Part shown: positions 1 through 7,815 of the stretch, in pieces
Layout: each line of letters opens with the position of its first letter
Numbering within the stretch: position 1 is the first letter of the stretch
Origin: Nocardioides panzhihuensis
GTDB taxonomy: Bacteria; Actinomycetota; Actinomycetes; Propionibacteriales; Nocardioidaceae
DNA length: 64,000 nt
Assembly (NCBI RefSeq): GCF_013408335.1
Contig: NZ_JACBZR010000001.1
Span: 868,001-932,000, forward strand
Reading direction: 5' to 3'
Program-made: the position numbers and the translations under genes
Notes under the pieces: model-generated
Databases searched by the model: none
The model's input: the letters and a program-made list of their open reading frames with translations, nothing else
What the model was told of the DNA's origin: nothing

Positions 1-2
1 CG

Positions 3-200
3 GCCTACGACAAGCTGACCGTCAAGATCGGCTCGACGACCCTGGCGACCTACTCCAACCTGAACGAGACCTCCTCGTACGCGTTGAAGTCGTTCTCCCT
101 GGGCGCGTACGCGGGTAGCACCGTCACGCTGACGTTCACCGGCACCGAGGACTCCTCGCTCGGGACCAGCTTCCTGATCGACGACACCTCTATCGCCTGA
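3..200 (+). CDS. C-terminal end of a secreted beta-sandwich protein (partial)
   Basis: The window opens inside a gene. The last 65 codons read as a Thr/Ser-rich, cysteine-free chain ending in LIDDTSIA. Alternating hydrophobic and Thr/Ser residues and a final I-D-D-T/V-S strand are usual for the jelly-roll or carbohydrate-binding-like domain at the end of secreted actinobacterial hydrolases, often proteases. The catalytic part lies outside the window, so the enzyme type cannot be given. A strong hairpin follows the stop codon and ends the transcript before the subtilase gene. Confidence 0.7.
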   Translation, partial: AYDKLTVKIGSTTLATYSNLNETSSYALKSFSLGAYAGSTVTLTFTGTEDSSLGTSFLIDDTSIA

Positions 201-540
201 TCTGACCGACCGTCATCCAAGACGCCGGGTCGCTCGCGTAACGCGAGCGGCCCGGCGTGCTGGTTGCAGACGCTTTCACACCTTGTTTCCAGGCTGTTTA
301 CAGGTGTTCACCTTTGGTATCTGCACGTTGCTGCAATGCGAAGAGTTGGGTGGTTACGGGCAATACGTAACGTGATTACGTGGTTGCCCGAACGCTTCGG
401 GTTGCGGCCGTAGGGAGGGCGCAGGGCGTTCAGCCGGCACGTGTGAGGGCTGCACGGGGGACCGCCCACAGGCGGTTCTCGAGTCCGGTGCAATGAATGG
501 TTGTGGCCTGATCGGGCCGCACGATGACGGGAGTCAGTTC
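201..540. other. Intergenic leader of the subtilase gene with several inverted repeats
   Basis: No convincing gene lies here. After the terminator at 222-258 there are three small inverted repeats. AGGTG-TT-CACCT at 302-313 looks like a repressor half-site pair. CGGGCAA at 357-363 pairs with TTGCCCG at 384-390 and encloses a second perfect stem, ACGTAA/TTACGT (365-370 and 376-381). ACCGCC-CACA-GGCGGT at 461-476 would form a hairpin about 65 nt before the preferred GTG start at 541. The stretch therefore probably holds the promoter and regulatory sites of the secreted protease. No -10/-35 pair could be fixed. Confidence 0.5.
222..258 (+). terminator. Intrinsic terminator hairpin
   Basis: A 17-bp stem (ACGCCGGGTCGCTCGCG paired with its complement, one G-T wobble) closes on a 3-nt TAA loop, 21 bases after the preceding stop codon. 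No U-run follows, which is common for actinobacterial terminators. Confidence 0.8.
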
Positions 541-1758
541 GTGAACCGAACCATCAAGAACCGGGCCTTCAAGGCGCCGGCAGTCATCTCAGCCGTAGCT
601 GTCGGAGCAGCAGCCTCGGCGATCGCTTTCACCGTCCCGGCCGGAGCCGCGGACGGTCCGGCACCGCTGCGCGGCGCGGACGCCTCGACCGCAATCGAGG
701 GTCAGTACATCGTCGTGATGGAGAAGCAGGGCCGCAGCGACGTGGCGAAGTCCGAGGCCAAGTCGGTCCGTGGCGACGCCCGCGACGCGGGTGGCGACGT
801 ACGGGAGGTCTACAACACGGCGTTCAACGGCTTCTCGGCCTCGCTCGACAAGGACGCGCTCGCCGAGGTCCGCGACAACCCGGACGTCGCCTACGTGCAG
901 GCCAACCACCGCTACACCACCCAGGGTGACCAGGCCGACCCGACCTGGGGCCTCGACCGGATCGACCAGGCCGCGCTGCCGCTCGACAAGAACTACCACT
1001 ACGAGCAGACCGGTGCGGGCGTGACCGCCTACATCATCGACACCGGCGTCGCGACCGACCACTCGGAGTTCAGCGGCCGGATCGGTGAAGGCTTCGACGC
1101 CGTCGACGGCGACACCGACGCGGCCGACGGCAACGGCCACGGCACCCACGTCGCGGGCACCGTCGCCGGCACCACCTACGGCGTGGCCAAGGAGGCCACG
1201 ATCGTTCCGGTCCGCGTCCTCGACGACCAGGGCTCCGGCACCACCGAGGGCGTCGTCGCCGGCATCGAGTGGGTCACCGAGAACCACACCGACGGCCCGG
1301 CCGTCGCCAACATGTCGCTCGGCGGCGGCAACGACCCAGCCCTCGACGCGGCCGTCCAGGCCTCGATCGCCGACGGCGTGACCTACGCCGTCGCGGCCGG
1401 CAACGAGAGCGCCGACGCCTGCGGCTCCTCGCCTGCGGCCGTTCCCGAGGCGATCACGGTCGGCGCCACCGACGACACCGACGCCACCGCGGACTTCTCC
1501 AACACCGGTGCGTGCCTCGACCTCTTCGCGCCGGGCGTCGACATCACCTCCGCCTGGAACGACGGTTCGACCAACACCATCTCCGGTACGTCGATGGCGA
1601 CCCCCCATGTCGCCGGCGCCGCCGCCCTCTTCCTCGAGGCGAACCCCTCGGCCACCCCGGCCGACGTCGCCACGGGCCTGACCGGCGCCGCCACCCCCGA
1701 CGTGGTCACCAACCCCGGCACCGGTTCCCCGAACCTGCTGCTCGCCACGCTGTTCTGA
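541..1758 (+). CDS. Secreted subtilisin-family (S8) serine protease with I9 propeptide
   Basis: This is an extracellular endopeptidase of the proteinase K/aqualysin type. In order: signal peptide (about residues 1-36, ending near PAGAA), an inhibitor-I9 propeptide (about 50-125, beginning GQYIVVMEK and containing the typical FNGFSASL), then the catalytic domain. The triad is Asp167 in YIIDTG, His200 in NGHGTHVAG and Ser351 in GTSMATPHVAG; the oxyanion Asn sits in AAGNES. I prefer the GTG at 541 to the upstream in-frame ATG at 493, because GGGAG lies 7 nt before it and the signal peptide then starts properly. Length (405 aa) is normal for a subtilase with propeptide and no C-terminal extra domain. 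It is probably autoprocessed after export. The gene stands alone, with terminators on both sides. Confidence 0.95.
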   Translation: MNRTIKNRAFKAPAVISAVAVGAAASAIAFTVPAGAADGPAPLRGADASTAIEGQYIVVMEKQGRSDVAKSEAKSVRGDARDAGGDVREVYNTAFNGFSASLDKDALAEVRDNPDVAYVQANHRYTTQGDQADPTWGLDRIDQAALPLDKNYHYEQTGAGVTAYIIDTGVATDHSEFSGRIGEGFDAVDGDTDAADGNGHGTHVAGTVAGTTYGVAKEATIVPVRVLDDQGSGTTEGVVAGIEWVTENHTDGPAVANMSLGGGNDPALDAAVQASIADGVTYAVAAGNESADACGSSPAAVPEAITVGATDDTDATADFSNTGACLDLFAPGVDITSAWNDGSTNTISGTSMATPHVAGAAALFLEANPSATPADVATGLTGAATPDVVTNPGTGSPNLLLATLF

Positions 1759-1780
1759 GCTGAACCAGCCAGCTGAAGCC

Positions 1781-1812
1781 GTTGGGGCCGTCCGGGAGGG
1801 GGCGGCCCCAAC
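1781..1812 (+). terminator. Intrinsic terminator after the subtilase gene
   Basis: A perfect 10-bp stem, GTTGGGGCCG with CGGCCCCAAC, and a 12-nt loop, 22 nt after the stop codon. It may also serve the converging methyltransferase gene. Confidence 0.8.
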
Positions 1813-1885
1813 GCCTATCTCTCGAGCAGCTCACGCAAGGCAGTTGTGGCGCCCCGGGCGTCACAGAGGCAGTGGTTCCGGTCCG

Positions 1886-2554
1886 TTACGAAGGCTTGGT
1901 CCAGGCGATGGTGTGCCGGAACCCGAGGCGGTGCCGGAGCGAGGCGCCCGGCATGACGTCCGTGAGGACGCCCTGCAGCTCGGCGAACGACATCGTCGGG
2001 TCCTTGACGGGGAAGGCCGGCTGCGATGCGCCGTCGTCGCTGGGCCAGGGATGCTTCACGTAGCCGATCGCAGGGTTCGTCACCATCGATGCGAGGTCCC
2101 ACAGGTGGTCGGTGACGTCCTGAGGAGGAGCGAGGCCGACCGCCAGGAACCGCCCGCCCGGTTCGAGGATGTCGCGCACCTGCTGGAGAGCGTCGGCGAC
2201 GTCGAGATGATGCAGGACCGCGACCATCGTCACCAGGTCGACCGGCCCGTCGATCCAGGTGCCGTCGTGGATGGTGACGTTGGGCAGGCCGGCGCAACGG
2301 GTGGCGGCCTGCCCCCTCATGGCGCCGTCGCGATCGGTGCCGTGGACCGTCGTGAACCTCGGCGAGAGCGCGGCCAGCAGCCCGCCCCGGCCGCAGCCCA
2401 CGTCCAGCGCTGTGCGTCGCCGGGCGGGGAGGTTGGCCAGGATCCAGCTGTGGAAGTGGTCGTTGTGGCTCCAGGGGTGGCGCGCGTTGAGCGTCGCCAC
2501 GGCGTCCGAGAAGACGCCCCCGGCGAACTGTTCAGACCACCGTCGCAATGCCAT
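1886..2554 (-). CDS. Class I SAM-dependent methyltransferase
   Basis: A 222-aa single-domain Rossmann methyltransferase. Motif I is ALDVGCGRG (residues 49-57), followed by an acidic residue region TDRDGAM that would hold the SAM ribose. VTMVAVLHHLDV is the usual motif IV region of UbiE/Methyltransf_11-type enzymes, and LEPGGRFLAVG is the post-I strand. The N-terminus (WSEQFAGGVFSDAVATLN) may form the lid over the substrate. The family methylates anything from quinones to small metabolites, so the substrate is unknown. It converges on the protease gene and shares a short divergent intergenic region with the radical-SAM gene. Confidence 0.85.
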   Translation of the reverse strand: MALRRWSEQFAGGVFSDAVATLNARHPWSHNDHFHSWILANLPARRRTALDVGCGRGGLLAALSPRFTTVHGTDRDGAMRGQAATRCAGLPNVTIHDGTWIDGPVDLVTMVAVLHHLDVADALQQVRDILEPGGRFLAVGLAPPQDVTDHLWDLASMVTNPAIGYVKHPWPSDDGASQPAFPVKDPTMSFAELQGVLTDVMPGASLRHRLGFRHTIAWTKPS

Positions 2555-2672
2555 GGCGTCATTCTTACCCGCCGACGTCGGCGAGATCGCGCGGCGACGC
2601 GAGGTTTGGTGGGGGAGTCAGGGGGCGGCGTACGCTTGGGGTTGATCGTTCCCGAGCTTTGAGGTGCCCATC

Positions 2673-4643
2673 GTGACCGTCGCCCAGAGCGACCTCGTTC
2701 CTGAATCCGTGTTCCCCCGGCTGGAGCCGCGCCTGGCGCTGGTGTCCAAGCCGATCCAGTACGTCGGCGGGGAGCTCAACTCGACCGTCAAGGAGTGGAA
2801 CGACGTCGAGGTGCGCTGGGCGCTGATGTATCCGGACGCCTACGAGGTCGGGCTGCCGAACCAGGGCGTCCAGATCCTCTACGAGGTGCTCAACGAGCGC
2901 GACTGGATCGCGGCCGAGCGCACCTACGCCGTGTGGCCGGACCTCGAGAAGATCATGCGCGAGGGCGACGAGCAGGGCCCGATCCCGCAGTTCACCGTCG
3001 ACGCCCACCGCCCGGTGAAGGCGTTCGACGTGCTCGGGCTCAGCTTCTCGACCGAGCTCGGCTACACCAACATGCTCAACGCGCTCAGCCTCGCCCAGAT
3101 CCCGCTGCACGCGGTCGACCGCGGCGACGACGACCCGATCGTGCTCGCCGGTGGCCACGCCGCGTTCAACCCGGAGCCGATCGCCGACTTCCTCGATGCT
3201 GCCGTGCTCGGTGACGGCGAGGAGGTCGTGCTCAAGATCTCCGAGGTCATTCGTGAGTGGAAGCAGGACGGTCGCCCCGGTGGCCGTGACGAGCTGCTCC
3301 GCCGGCTGGCGGTCTCCGGCGCGGTCTACGTGCCGAAGTTCTACGACGTGAACTACGCCGCCGACGGCCAGATCGATGCTGTCGTGCCCAACCGCCCCGA
3401 CATCCCGTGGCGGGTCAAGAAGCACACCCTGATGGACCTCGACGCCTGGCCCTACCCGCGCAACCCGCTGGTGCCGCTGGCCGAGACCGTGCACGAGCGG
3501 TTCTCCGTGGAGATCTTCCGCGGCTGCACCCGCGGCTGCCGCTTCTGCCAGGCCGGGATGATCACCCGTCCGGTGCGTGAGCGCTCGATCAAGACCATCG
3601 GCGACATGGTCGAGAACGGGATCCGGAAGTCCGGCTTCGAGGAGGTCGGGCTGCTCTCGCTGAGCTCCGCCGACCACACCGAGATCGGTGACGTCGCGAC
3701 CGGGCTGGCCGACCGCTACGAGGGCTCCAACGTCTCGCTGTCGCTCCCGTCGACGCGCGTGGACGCCTTCAACATCACCTTGGCCAACGAGTTCTCCCGC
3801 AACGGCCGCCGCTCCGGCCTGACCTTCGCGCCCGAGGGTGGCTCGGAGCGGATGCGCAAGGTCATCAACAAGATGGTGACCGAGGAAGACCTGATCCGCA
3901 CCGTCGGTGCCGCCTACTCCCACGGCTGGCGCCAGGTGAAGCTCTACTTCATGTGCGGCCTGCCGACCGAGACCGACGAGGACGTGCTCCAGATCGCCGA
4001 GCTCGCCAAGAAGGTCATCGCCAAGGGCCGCGAGGTCTCGGGCCGCAACGACATCCGCTGCACCGTCTCGATCGGTGGCTTCGTACCCAAGCCCCACACC
4101 CCCTTCCAGTGGGCCTCCCAGCTCGACCACGAGACCACCGACGTGCGGCTGCAGAAGCTGCGCGACGCGGTCCGCTCCGACAAGAGGTTCGGCCGCGCGA
4201 TCGGGTTCCGCTACCACGACGGCAAGCCCGGCATCGTCGAGGGCCTGCTGTCGCGAGGCGACCGCCGGGTCGGCCGGATCATCGAGCAGGTCTGGCGCGA
4301 CGGCGGCCGCTTCGACGGCTGGAGCGAGCACTTCTCCTACGACCGCTGGATGACCGCCGCAGAGACGGGCCTGGAAGGCACCGGCGTCGATCTCGACTGG
4401 TACACCACCCGCGAGCGCGAGTACGACGAGATCCTCCCCTGGGACCACCTCGACTCCGGTCTCGACAAGGACTGGCTCTGGGCAGACTGGGAAGACGCTC
4501 TCGCGGTCGCCAACGGCGAGGACATCGAGGTCGAGGACTGCCGCTGGACGCCTTGCTACGACTGTGGTGTGTGCCCGGAGATGGGGACCGACATCCAGAT
4601 CGGCCCCACGGGTCAGAAGCTGCTCCCGCTGTCCGTGGTGTAG
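2673..4643 (+). CDS. B12-binding radical SAM protein, TIGR03960 family
   Basis: A cytoplasmic radical-SAM enzyme of unknown substrate. The N-terminal third resembles the cobalamin-binding fold of B12-dependent radical-SAM proteins (FDVLGLSFSTELGYTNML and VLAGGHAAFNPEPIA are conserved in this family). The 4Fe-4S motif CTRGCRFC follows near residues 285-292, then the radical-SAM barrel. The C-terminus carries an unusual extra cysteine cluster, CYDCGVC, shortly before the stop. A GTG at 2664 is also possible, but GAGG at 2661-2664 sits 8 nt before the GTG at 2673. In many bacteria this gene is next to, or fused with, the DUF2344 protein (here at 7063) and lies just before rne/rplU/rpmA/obgE, which suggests a role near RNA or ribosome maturation. 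That role is inference. Confidence 0.93.
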   Translation: MTVAQSDLVPESVFPRLEPRLALVSKPIQYVGGELNSTVKEWNDVEVRWALMYPDAYEVGLPNQGVQILYEVLNERDWIAAERTYAVWPDLEKIMREGDEQGPIPQFTVDAHRPVKAFDVLGLSFSTELGYTNMLNALSLAQIPLHAVDRGDDDPIVLAGGHAAFNPEPIADFLDAAVLGDGEEVVLKISEVIREWKQDGRPGGRDELLRRLAVSGAVYVPKFYDVNYAADGQIDAVVPNRPDIPWRVKKHTLMDLDAWPYPRNPLVPLAETVHERFSVEIFRGCTRGCRFCQAGMITRPVRERSIKTIGDMVENGIRKSGFEEVGLLSLSSADHTEIGDVATGLADRYEGSNVSLSLPSTRVDAFNITLANEFSRNGRRSGLTFAPEGGSERMRKVINKMVTEEDLIRTVGAAYSHGWRQVKLYFMCGLPTETDEDVLQIAELAKKVIAKGREVSGRNDIRCTVSIGGFVPKPHTPFQWASQLDHETTDVRLQKLRDAVRSDKRFGRAIGFRYHDGKPGIVEGLLSRGDRRVGRIIEQVWRDGGRFDGWSEHFSYDRWMTAAETGLEGTGVDLDWYTTREREYDEILPWDHLDSGLDKDWLWADWEDALAVANGEDIEVEDCRWTPCYDCGVCPEMGTDIQIGPTGQKLLPLSVV

Positions 4644-4646
4644 GGC

Positions 4647-5030
4647 TCAGCTGGTCGCGGCGGTCGCTTCGATCTCGATGAGGACGTCGGGGCGGAAGAG
4701 GCCCGAGACCTGCACCAACGAGCTGGCGGGCGGATGCTCGACGTCGATGAACTCGTCGCGTACGCGCCGGATCATCGGCAGCTCGGTGGTGGAGACGACG
4801 AAGTAGGTCAGCTTCACCACGTCTGCCCAGGTGGCGCCGACCGCGGCCAGGGCAATGCCGAGGTTGGTGAAGGTCTGCCGGGTCTGGGCCTCCCAGCCGT
4901 AGGCCACGGTGCCCTCGGCGGCCATGCCCACCTGCCCGGAGATCACCACCAGTCTGGCGCCGGGGTCGGTGATCACCAGGTGGCTGTAGCCGGCGGGGGC
5001 GGGAAGGTCCTCGGGGGACACGAAATCCAT
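4647..5030 (-). CDS. Rid family protein (RidA-like, catalytic Arg missing)
   Basis: A 127-aa trimeric YjgF/YER057c/UK114-fold protein (VISGQVGMAAEG, TFTNLGIALAAVGATWADVVKLTYFV, EIEATA). True RidA enzymes hydrolyse 2-aminoacrylate and other imines with an arginine in a P-A-R-S motif. Here the equivalent stretch is PPASSLVQV, so Ser103 replaces that arginine. The protein therefore belongs to a Rid subgroup unlikely to have RidA-type imine deaminase activity. A -10-like TACCTT lies 6 nt before the ATG, so the mRNA may be leaderless. The stop is only 3 nt from that of the converging radical-SAM gene. Confidence 0.9.
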   Translation of the reverse strand: MDFVSPEDLPAPAGYSHLVITDPGARLVVISGQVGMAAEGTVAYGWEAQTRQTFTNLGIALAAVGATWADVVKLTYFVVSTTELPMIRRVRDEFIDVEHPPASSLVQVSGLFRPDVLIEIEATAATS

Positions 5031-5036
5031 TGGCCG

Positions 5037-5042
5037 AAGGTA
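5037..5042 (-). promoter_or_regulatory. Leaderless -10 element of the Rid gene
   Basis: On the minus strand TACCTT is followed by six bases and then the ATG at 5030. That puts the transcription start at or next to the start codon. Confidence 0.5.
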
Positions 5043-5082
5043 GACCCGGCTTCACGGACGCGCGAATGAATACTTCTGCGGC

Positions 5083-5088
5083 TAGGTT
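5083..5088 (+). promoter_or_regulatory. Leaderless -10 element of the GNAT gene
   Basis: TAGGTT followed by exactly seven bases and GTG at 5096. No Shine-Dalgarno sequence is present, so transcription and translation probably start at the same base. Confidence 0.55.
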
Positions 5089-5095
5089 CTGGTCT

Positions 5096-5599
5096 GTGAG
5101 CGACGCCTTCGACGTACGTCTGGCCGGGCCGGAGGAAGCGCCTCTTCTGGCCGGCCTGCGCCGGGCCTGGGTCGAGGAGACGGCGATGAGCTCGGTCGAC
5201 GACCCCGGGTTCGAGGAGCGCTTCGACGAGTGGATGCTCAAGGAGCGCGAGCAGCGGCTGACCTGGCTCGGCCGCGTCGGCGGCGAGCCGGCCGGCATGG
5301 TCAACATGCTGATCTTCACCCGGATGCCGAGACCCGGCCAGGAACGGCCGTCGCGCTGGGGCTACCTGGCCAACTTCTACGTCCTGCCCGAGCACCGCAA
5401 CAGCGGCCTCGGCACCGAGATGCTCGACGCCCTCACCGACCACGCGGACGCGGAGGGATTCGTACGCGTCGTGCTGAGCCCCAGCGAGAAGTCGATCCCG
5501 TTCTACGAGCGGAGCGGCTTCCGGGCGGCGTACGACCTGATGGTCCGGCCTCAGCCGACCGGGCGGACCCAGCGGCGCCAGTCCTCCTGGGGCTCGTAG
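5096..5599 (+). CDS. GNAT family N-acetyltransferase
   Basis: A single GNAT domain of 167 aa. The acetyl-CoA-binding motif A is NFYVLPEHRNSGLGTEML, with the R-x-x-G-x-G/A pyrophosphate loop as RNSGLG. Strand 5 and the C-terminal part read RVVLSPSEKSIPFYERSGF. The substrate is unknown. The GTG at 5096 is chosen because a -10 hexamer ends seven bases before it; in-frame starts further upstream would run into the promoter shared with the divergent Rid gene. Its 3' end overlaps the oppositely oriented GNAT gene by 49 nt. Confidence 0.85.
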   Translation: MSDAFDVRLAGPEEAPLLAGLRRAWVEETAMSSVDDPGFEERFDEWMLKEREQRLTWLGRVGGEPAGMVNMLIFTRMPRPGQERPSRWGYLANFYVLPEHRNSGLGTEMLDALTDHADAEGFVRVVLSPSEKSIPFYERSGFRAAYDLMVRPQPTGRTQRRQSSWGS

Positions 5600-5973
5600 C
5601 CCAGGCTCTTCCACAGCGACTGCCCCAGATCGTTGTCCTCGAGCACCATCGCGTCGATCCGGCCAGCGCCCAGGGCGACCAGGCGGTTCTCGGCGTGGGC
5701 CAGGAGCCGGCGGGCGAGCCCCTGGCGGCGTACGTCGGGGTGGACCGCCAGCCGATAGAGGTGGGCGCGCCAGCCGTCCCACCCGGAGATCAGCGATCCG
5801 ACGACCCGTCCCTCCGCAGTCACCGCGACCGTGCAGGCGTCGGGGTCGCGCGCGATCAGCGCCTCCACCTTCGCCGGAGAGTCGGCCGGCCGCGAGTCGT
5901 TCTCCGCCGCCACCTCCCACAGCCCGATCAGTGCAGGCACATCAGGCAGGCCAGCAGGACGAAGCTCGATCAC
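5551..5973 (-). CDS. GNAT family N-acetyltransferase
   Basis: A 140-aa GNAT-fold protein, MIELRPAG to WVRPVG. Motif A is LYRLAVHPDVRRQGLARRLLAHAE, with the pyrophosphate loop RRQGLA. The end, VLEDNDLGQSLWKSLGYEPQ, is the typical GNAT tail. The start is a GTG nine bases after the stop of the upstream EEP-fold gene, so the two are probably co-transcribed. The last 49 nt lie inside the end of the opposite-strand GNAT gene, an unusually long convergent overlap. Confidence 0.85.
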   Translation of the reverse strand: MIELRPAGLPDVPALIGLWEVAAENDSRPADSPAKVEALIARDPDACTVAVTAEGRVVGSLISGWDGWRAHLYRLAVHPDVRRQGLARRLLAHAENRLVALGAGRIDAMVLEDNDLGQSLWKSLGYEPQEDWRRWVRPVG

Positions 5974-5981
5974 AGCCGGAC

Positions 5982-6962
5982 TCAGCAGTCCGCGGCGCCG
6001 CGCATCGAGAAGTCGACGGTGACGGCGTGGTGGTCGGACAGGCGGGTGGGGGAGACGTTGCCGTCGCCGGCAGCCAGCCAGGAGTTGGGGAGCAGGTAGT
6101 CGACGCGGCCGCCACCGTCGTGGCTGGCCCCGAGGGAGGCGCCGGCGTCGGACAGCGTGGCCAGGGCGGTGCCGAGGACGCCCGAGCCGTGGCCGGCGTT
6201 GAGGTCGCCGCCCAGGAGCTTGGCGCCGTCGTAGGCGTTCACCTTGGCCATCACCGCGCCGATCTGCGCCTGCCGGAGCGAGTCGGAGGTGTGGTCGAGG
6301 TGGGTGTTGAAGACGACCAGTCGCTGGCCCTCGACGATGATGTTCGCCCGCAGCACCCCGCGCTGCTCCTTGCCGCCGCTGTTGGGCAGGTGGGTGTTGT
6401 CGTAGCCCTCGATGGGGAAGCGCGACAGGATCGCGGTGCCGTAGCCACCGCGGTCGGTGATGTAGGCGTTGGCGCCGAAGACGGACTGCATGCCCAGGTG
6501 GGAGGCGATGATCGCCGGCTGGTCGACGTTGCCCGAGCGACGGCGGTTCTGGTCGATCTCCTGGAGGAGCACGACGTCGGCGCCGGCCGAGCGGATCACG
6601 TCCGCGATGCCGCCGAGCTCGCCGGGAGAGACCTTGCCGCCCTTGATGTTGAACGTCATCACGGTCAGGTTGCGCGGGACCGCGCACGGGTCGATCTTCG
6701 GCTTCTTCGGGATCTTGTCGATCGCGGGCGGCGCCTTGAACGTCTTGAACTTCGGCAGCGGCTCCGGCTCAGCGGACGGGCTGGCCTCGAGCGGCTCGGC
6801 GCTGGGCGAGGGAGAAGCGTCGGCGGAGGCCTGCGTCGAGTCGCCCAGCCGGGGCGCGAGAACGCTCAGGGCGGCGATGGCACCGACGGTGAGGGCAACC
6901 GCAAGGATCGGCAACAGCTCTTTGAGGCGTACCGAGAACTGCCTGCTTCTGTGGTGGCTCAC
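5982..6962 (-). CDS. Membrane-anchored endonuclease/exonuclease/phosphatase-family protein
   Basis: 326 aa. A short basic N-terminus, one membrane segment (about 14-36), a Ser/Pro/Glu-rich linker (about 45-80), then an EEP (DNase I-like) domain facing outward. Metal and catalytic signatures are all present: TFNIKGG (metal Asn), LLQEID (metal Glu), THLDH (catalytic His), GGDLNAG (Asp/Asn pair) and SDHHAV (Asp-His). Such proteins may be secreted nucleases, phosphodiesterases or phospholipid phosphatases; the substrate cannot be told. It starts with GTG, GGGAG lying 7 nt upstream, and a GNAT gene follows in the same transcript. A second, differently built EEP protein is found at 23.6 kb. Confidence 0.88.
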   Translation of the reverse strand: MSHHRSRQFSVRLKELLPILAVALTVGAIAALSVLAPRLGDSTQASADASPSPSAEPLEASPSAEPEPLPKFKTFKAPPAIDKIPKKPKIDPCAVPRNLTVMTFNIKGGKVSPGELGGIADVIRSAGADVVLLQEIDQNRRRSGNVDQPAIIASHLGMQSVFGANAYITDRGGYGTAILSRFPIEGYDNTHLPNSGGKEQRGVLRANIIVEGQRLVVFNTHLDHTSDSLRQAQIGAVMAKVNAYDGAKLLGGDLNAGHGSGVLGTALATLSDAGASLGASHDGGGRVDYLLPNSWLAAGDGNVSPTRLSDHHAVTVDFSMRGAADC

Positions 6963-7049
6963 CGCGCGAGTCTCCCATTTTTCGTACGCGAACCGTTACC
7001 GCCAGTTCGCGTTGCATTCGCCGGATGGGTCATCGTGCCCCAGGACCGA

Positions 7050-7055
7050 CATAAT
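7050..7055 (+). promoter_or_regulatory. Leaderless -10 element of the DUF2344 gene
   Basis: CATAAT followed by seven bases and GTG at 7063, with no ribosome binding site. Confidence 0.5.
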
Positions 7056-7062
7056 CGGTCCC

Positions 7063-7791
7063 GTGCGTCAACAGCCCGAACAGCAGGCCCCGCCGGTCCA
7101 GCGTCTCCGCATCCGCTATGCGAAGCGCGGCCGGCTCCGGTTCACCAGTCACCGCGACTTCAGCCGTGCCTTCGAGCGCGCGGTCGCACGGGCCCGGATC
7201 CCGGTGGCCTACTCCTCGGGGTTCAACCCGCACCCGCGGATCTCCTACGCCGGTGCCGCGCCGACGGGAGCGGCGAGCGAGGCCGAGTACGTCGAGCTGG
7301 GGCTGCGTGAGGTCGTCGACCCGGCCACGACGAAGGCTGCCCTGGACGAGGTCATGCCCGACGGTCTCGACCTGATCGACGTGGTCGACACGGCCACCTC
7401 GCCCAAGGGCGCACTGGCCGACCTGCTCACCGGCAGCGAGTGGATCATCGACCTCCCCACAACGCCGGAGGACGCCGCTGCGGCGGTCGAGGCGTTCGTC
7501 GGCGCCGAGGAGGTCATCGTGTCCCGGATGACCAAGAAGGGTCTGCGTGAGTTCGACGCCAGAGCCGCGGTCGTCCGCCTCGCCGCAACGCCCCGCGAAG
7601 GCGGCTCGCGGTTGGAGCTGCTGCTCAAGCACGGCACCCCGGCCGTACGCCCCGACGACGTCGTCACCGGCCTGGAGCGCATCGGTGGGCTGAAGGTGGG
7701 TCCCGAGCACGGCGGGCTCCCGCTGCTGACCCGGCTCACCCAGGGCGTCTTCGACGAGGAATCCGGCACGATCGGCGACCCGCTCCACTGA
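7063..7791 (+). CDS. TIGR03936/DUF2344 family protein, radical-SAM partner
   Basis: A 242-aa protein of the DUF2344 family. The conserved N-terminal block LRFTSHRDFSRAFERAVARA and SSGFNPHPRISYA are family hallmarks. The protein is usually encoded directly after the TIGR03960 radical-SAM gene or fused to it, and is thought to work with it on an unknown substrate. Here the pair is split by four genes (Rid, two GNATs, EEP), about 2.4 kb. The GTG start is supported by a -10 motif seven bases upstream. No catalytic motif can be named. Confidence 0.88.
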   Translation: MRQQPEQQAPPVQRLRIRYAKRGRLRFTSHRDFSRAFERAVARARIPVAYSSGFNPHPRISYAGAAPTGAASEAEYVELGLREVVDPATTKAALDEVMPDGLDLIDVVDTATSPKGALADLLTGSEWIIDLPTTPEDAAAAVEAFVGAEEVIVSRMTKKGLREFDARAAVVRLAATPREGGSRLELLLKHGTPAVRPDDVVTGLERIGGLKVGPEHGGLPLLTRLTQGVFDEESGTIGDPLH

Positions 7792-7815
7792 TGTGCCCGC
7801 GATGAGGCTCTGCCG

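Noticed and set aside
2565..4448. A 627-codon open frame opposite the radical-SAM gene.
   Set aside because: Val/Gly/Leu/Asp-rich shadow without motifs; the plus-strand gene has the Fe-S motif and a family-typical length.
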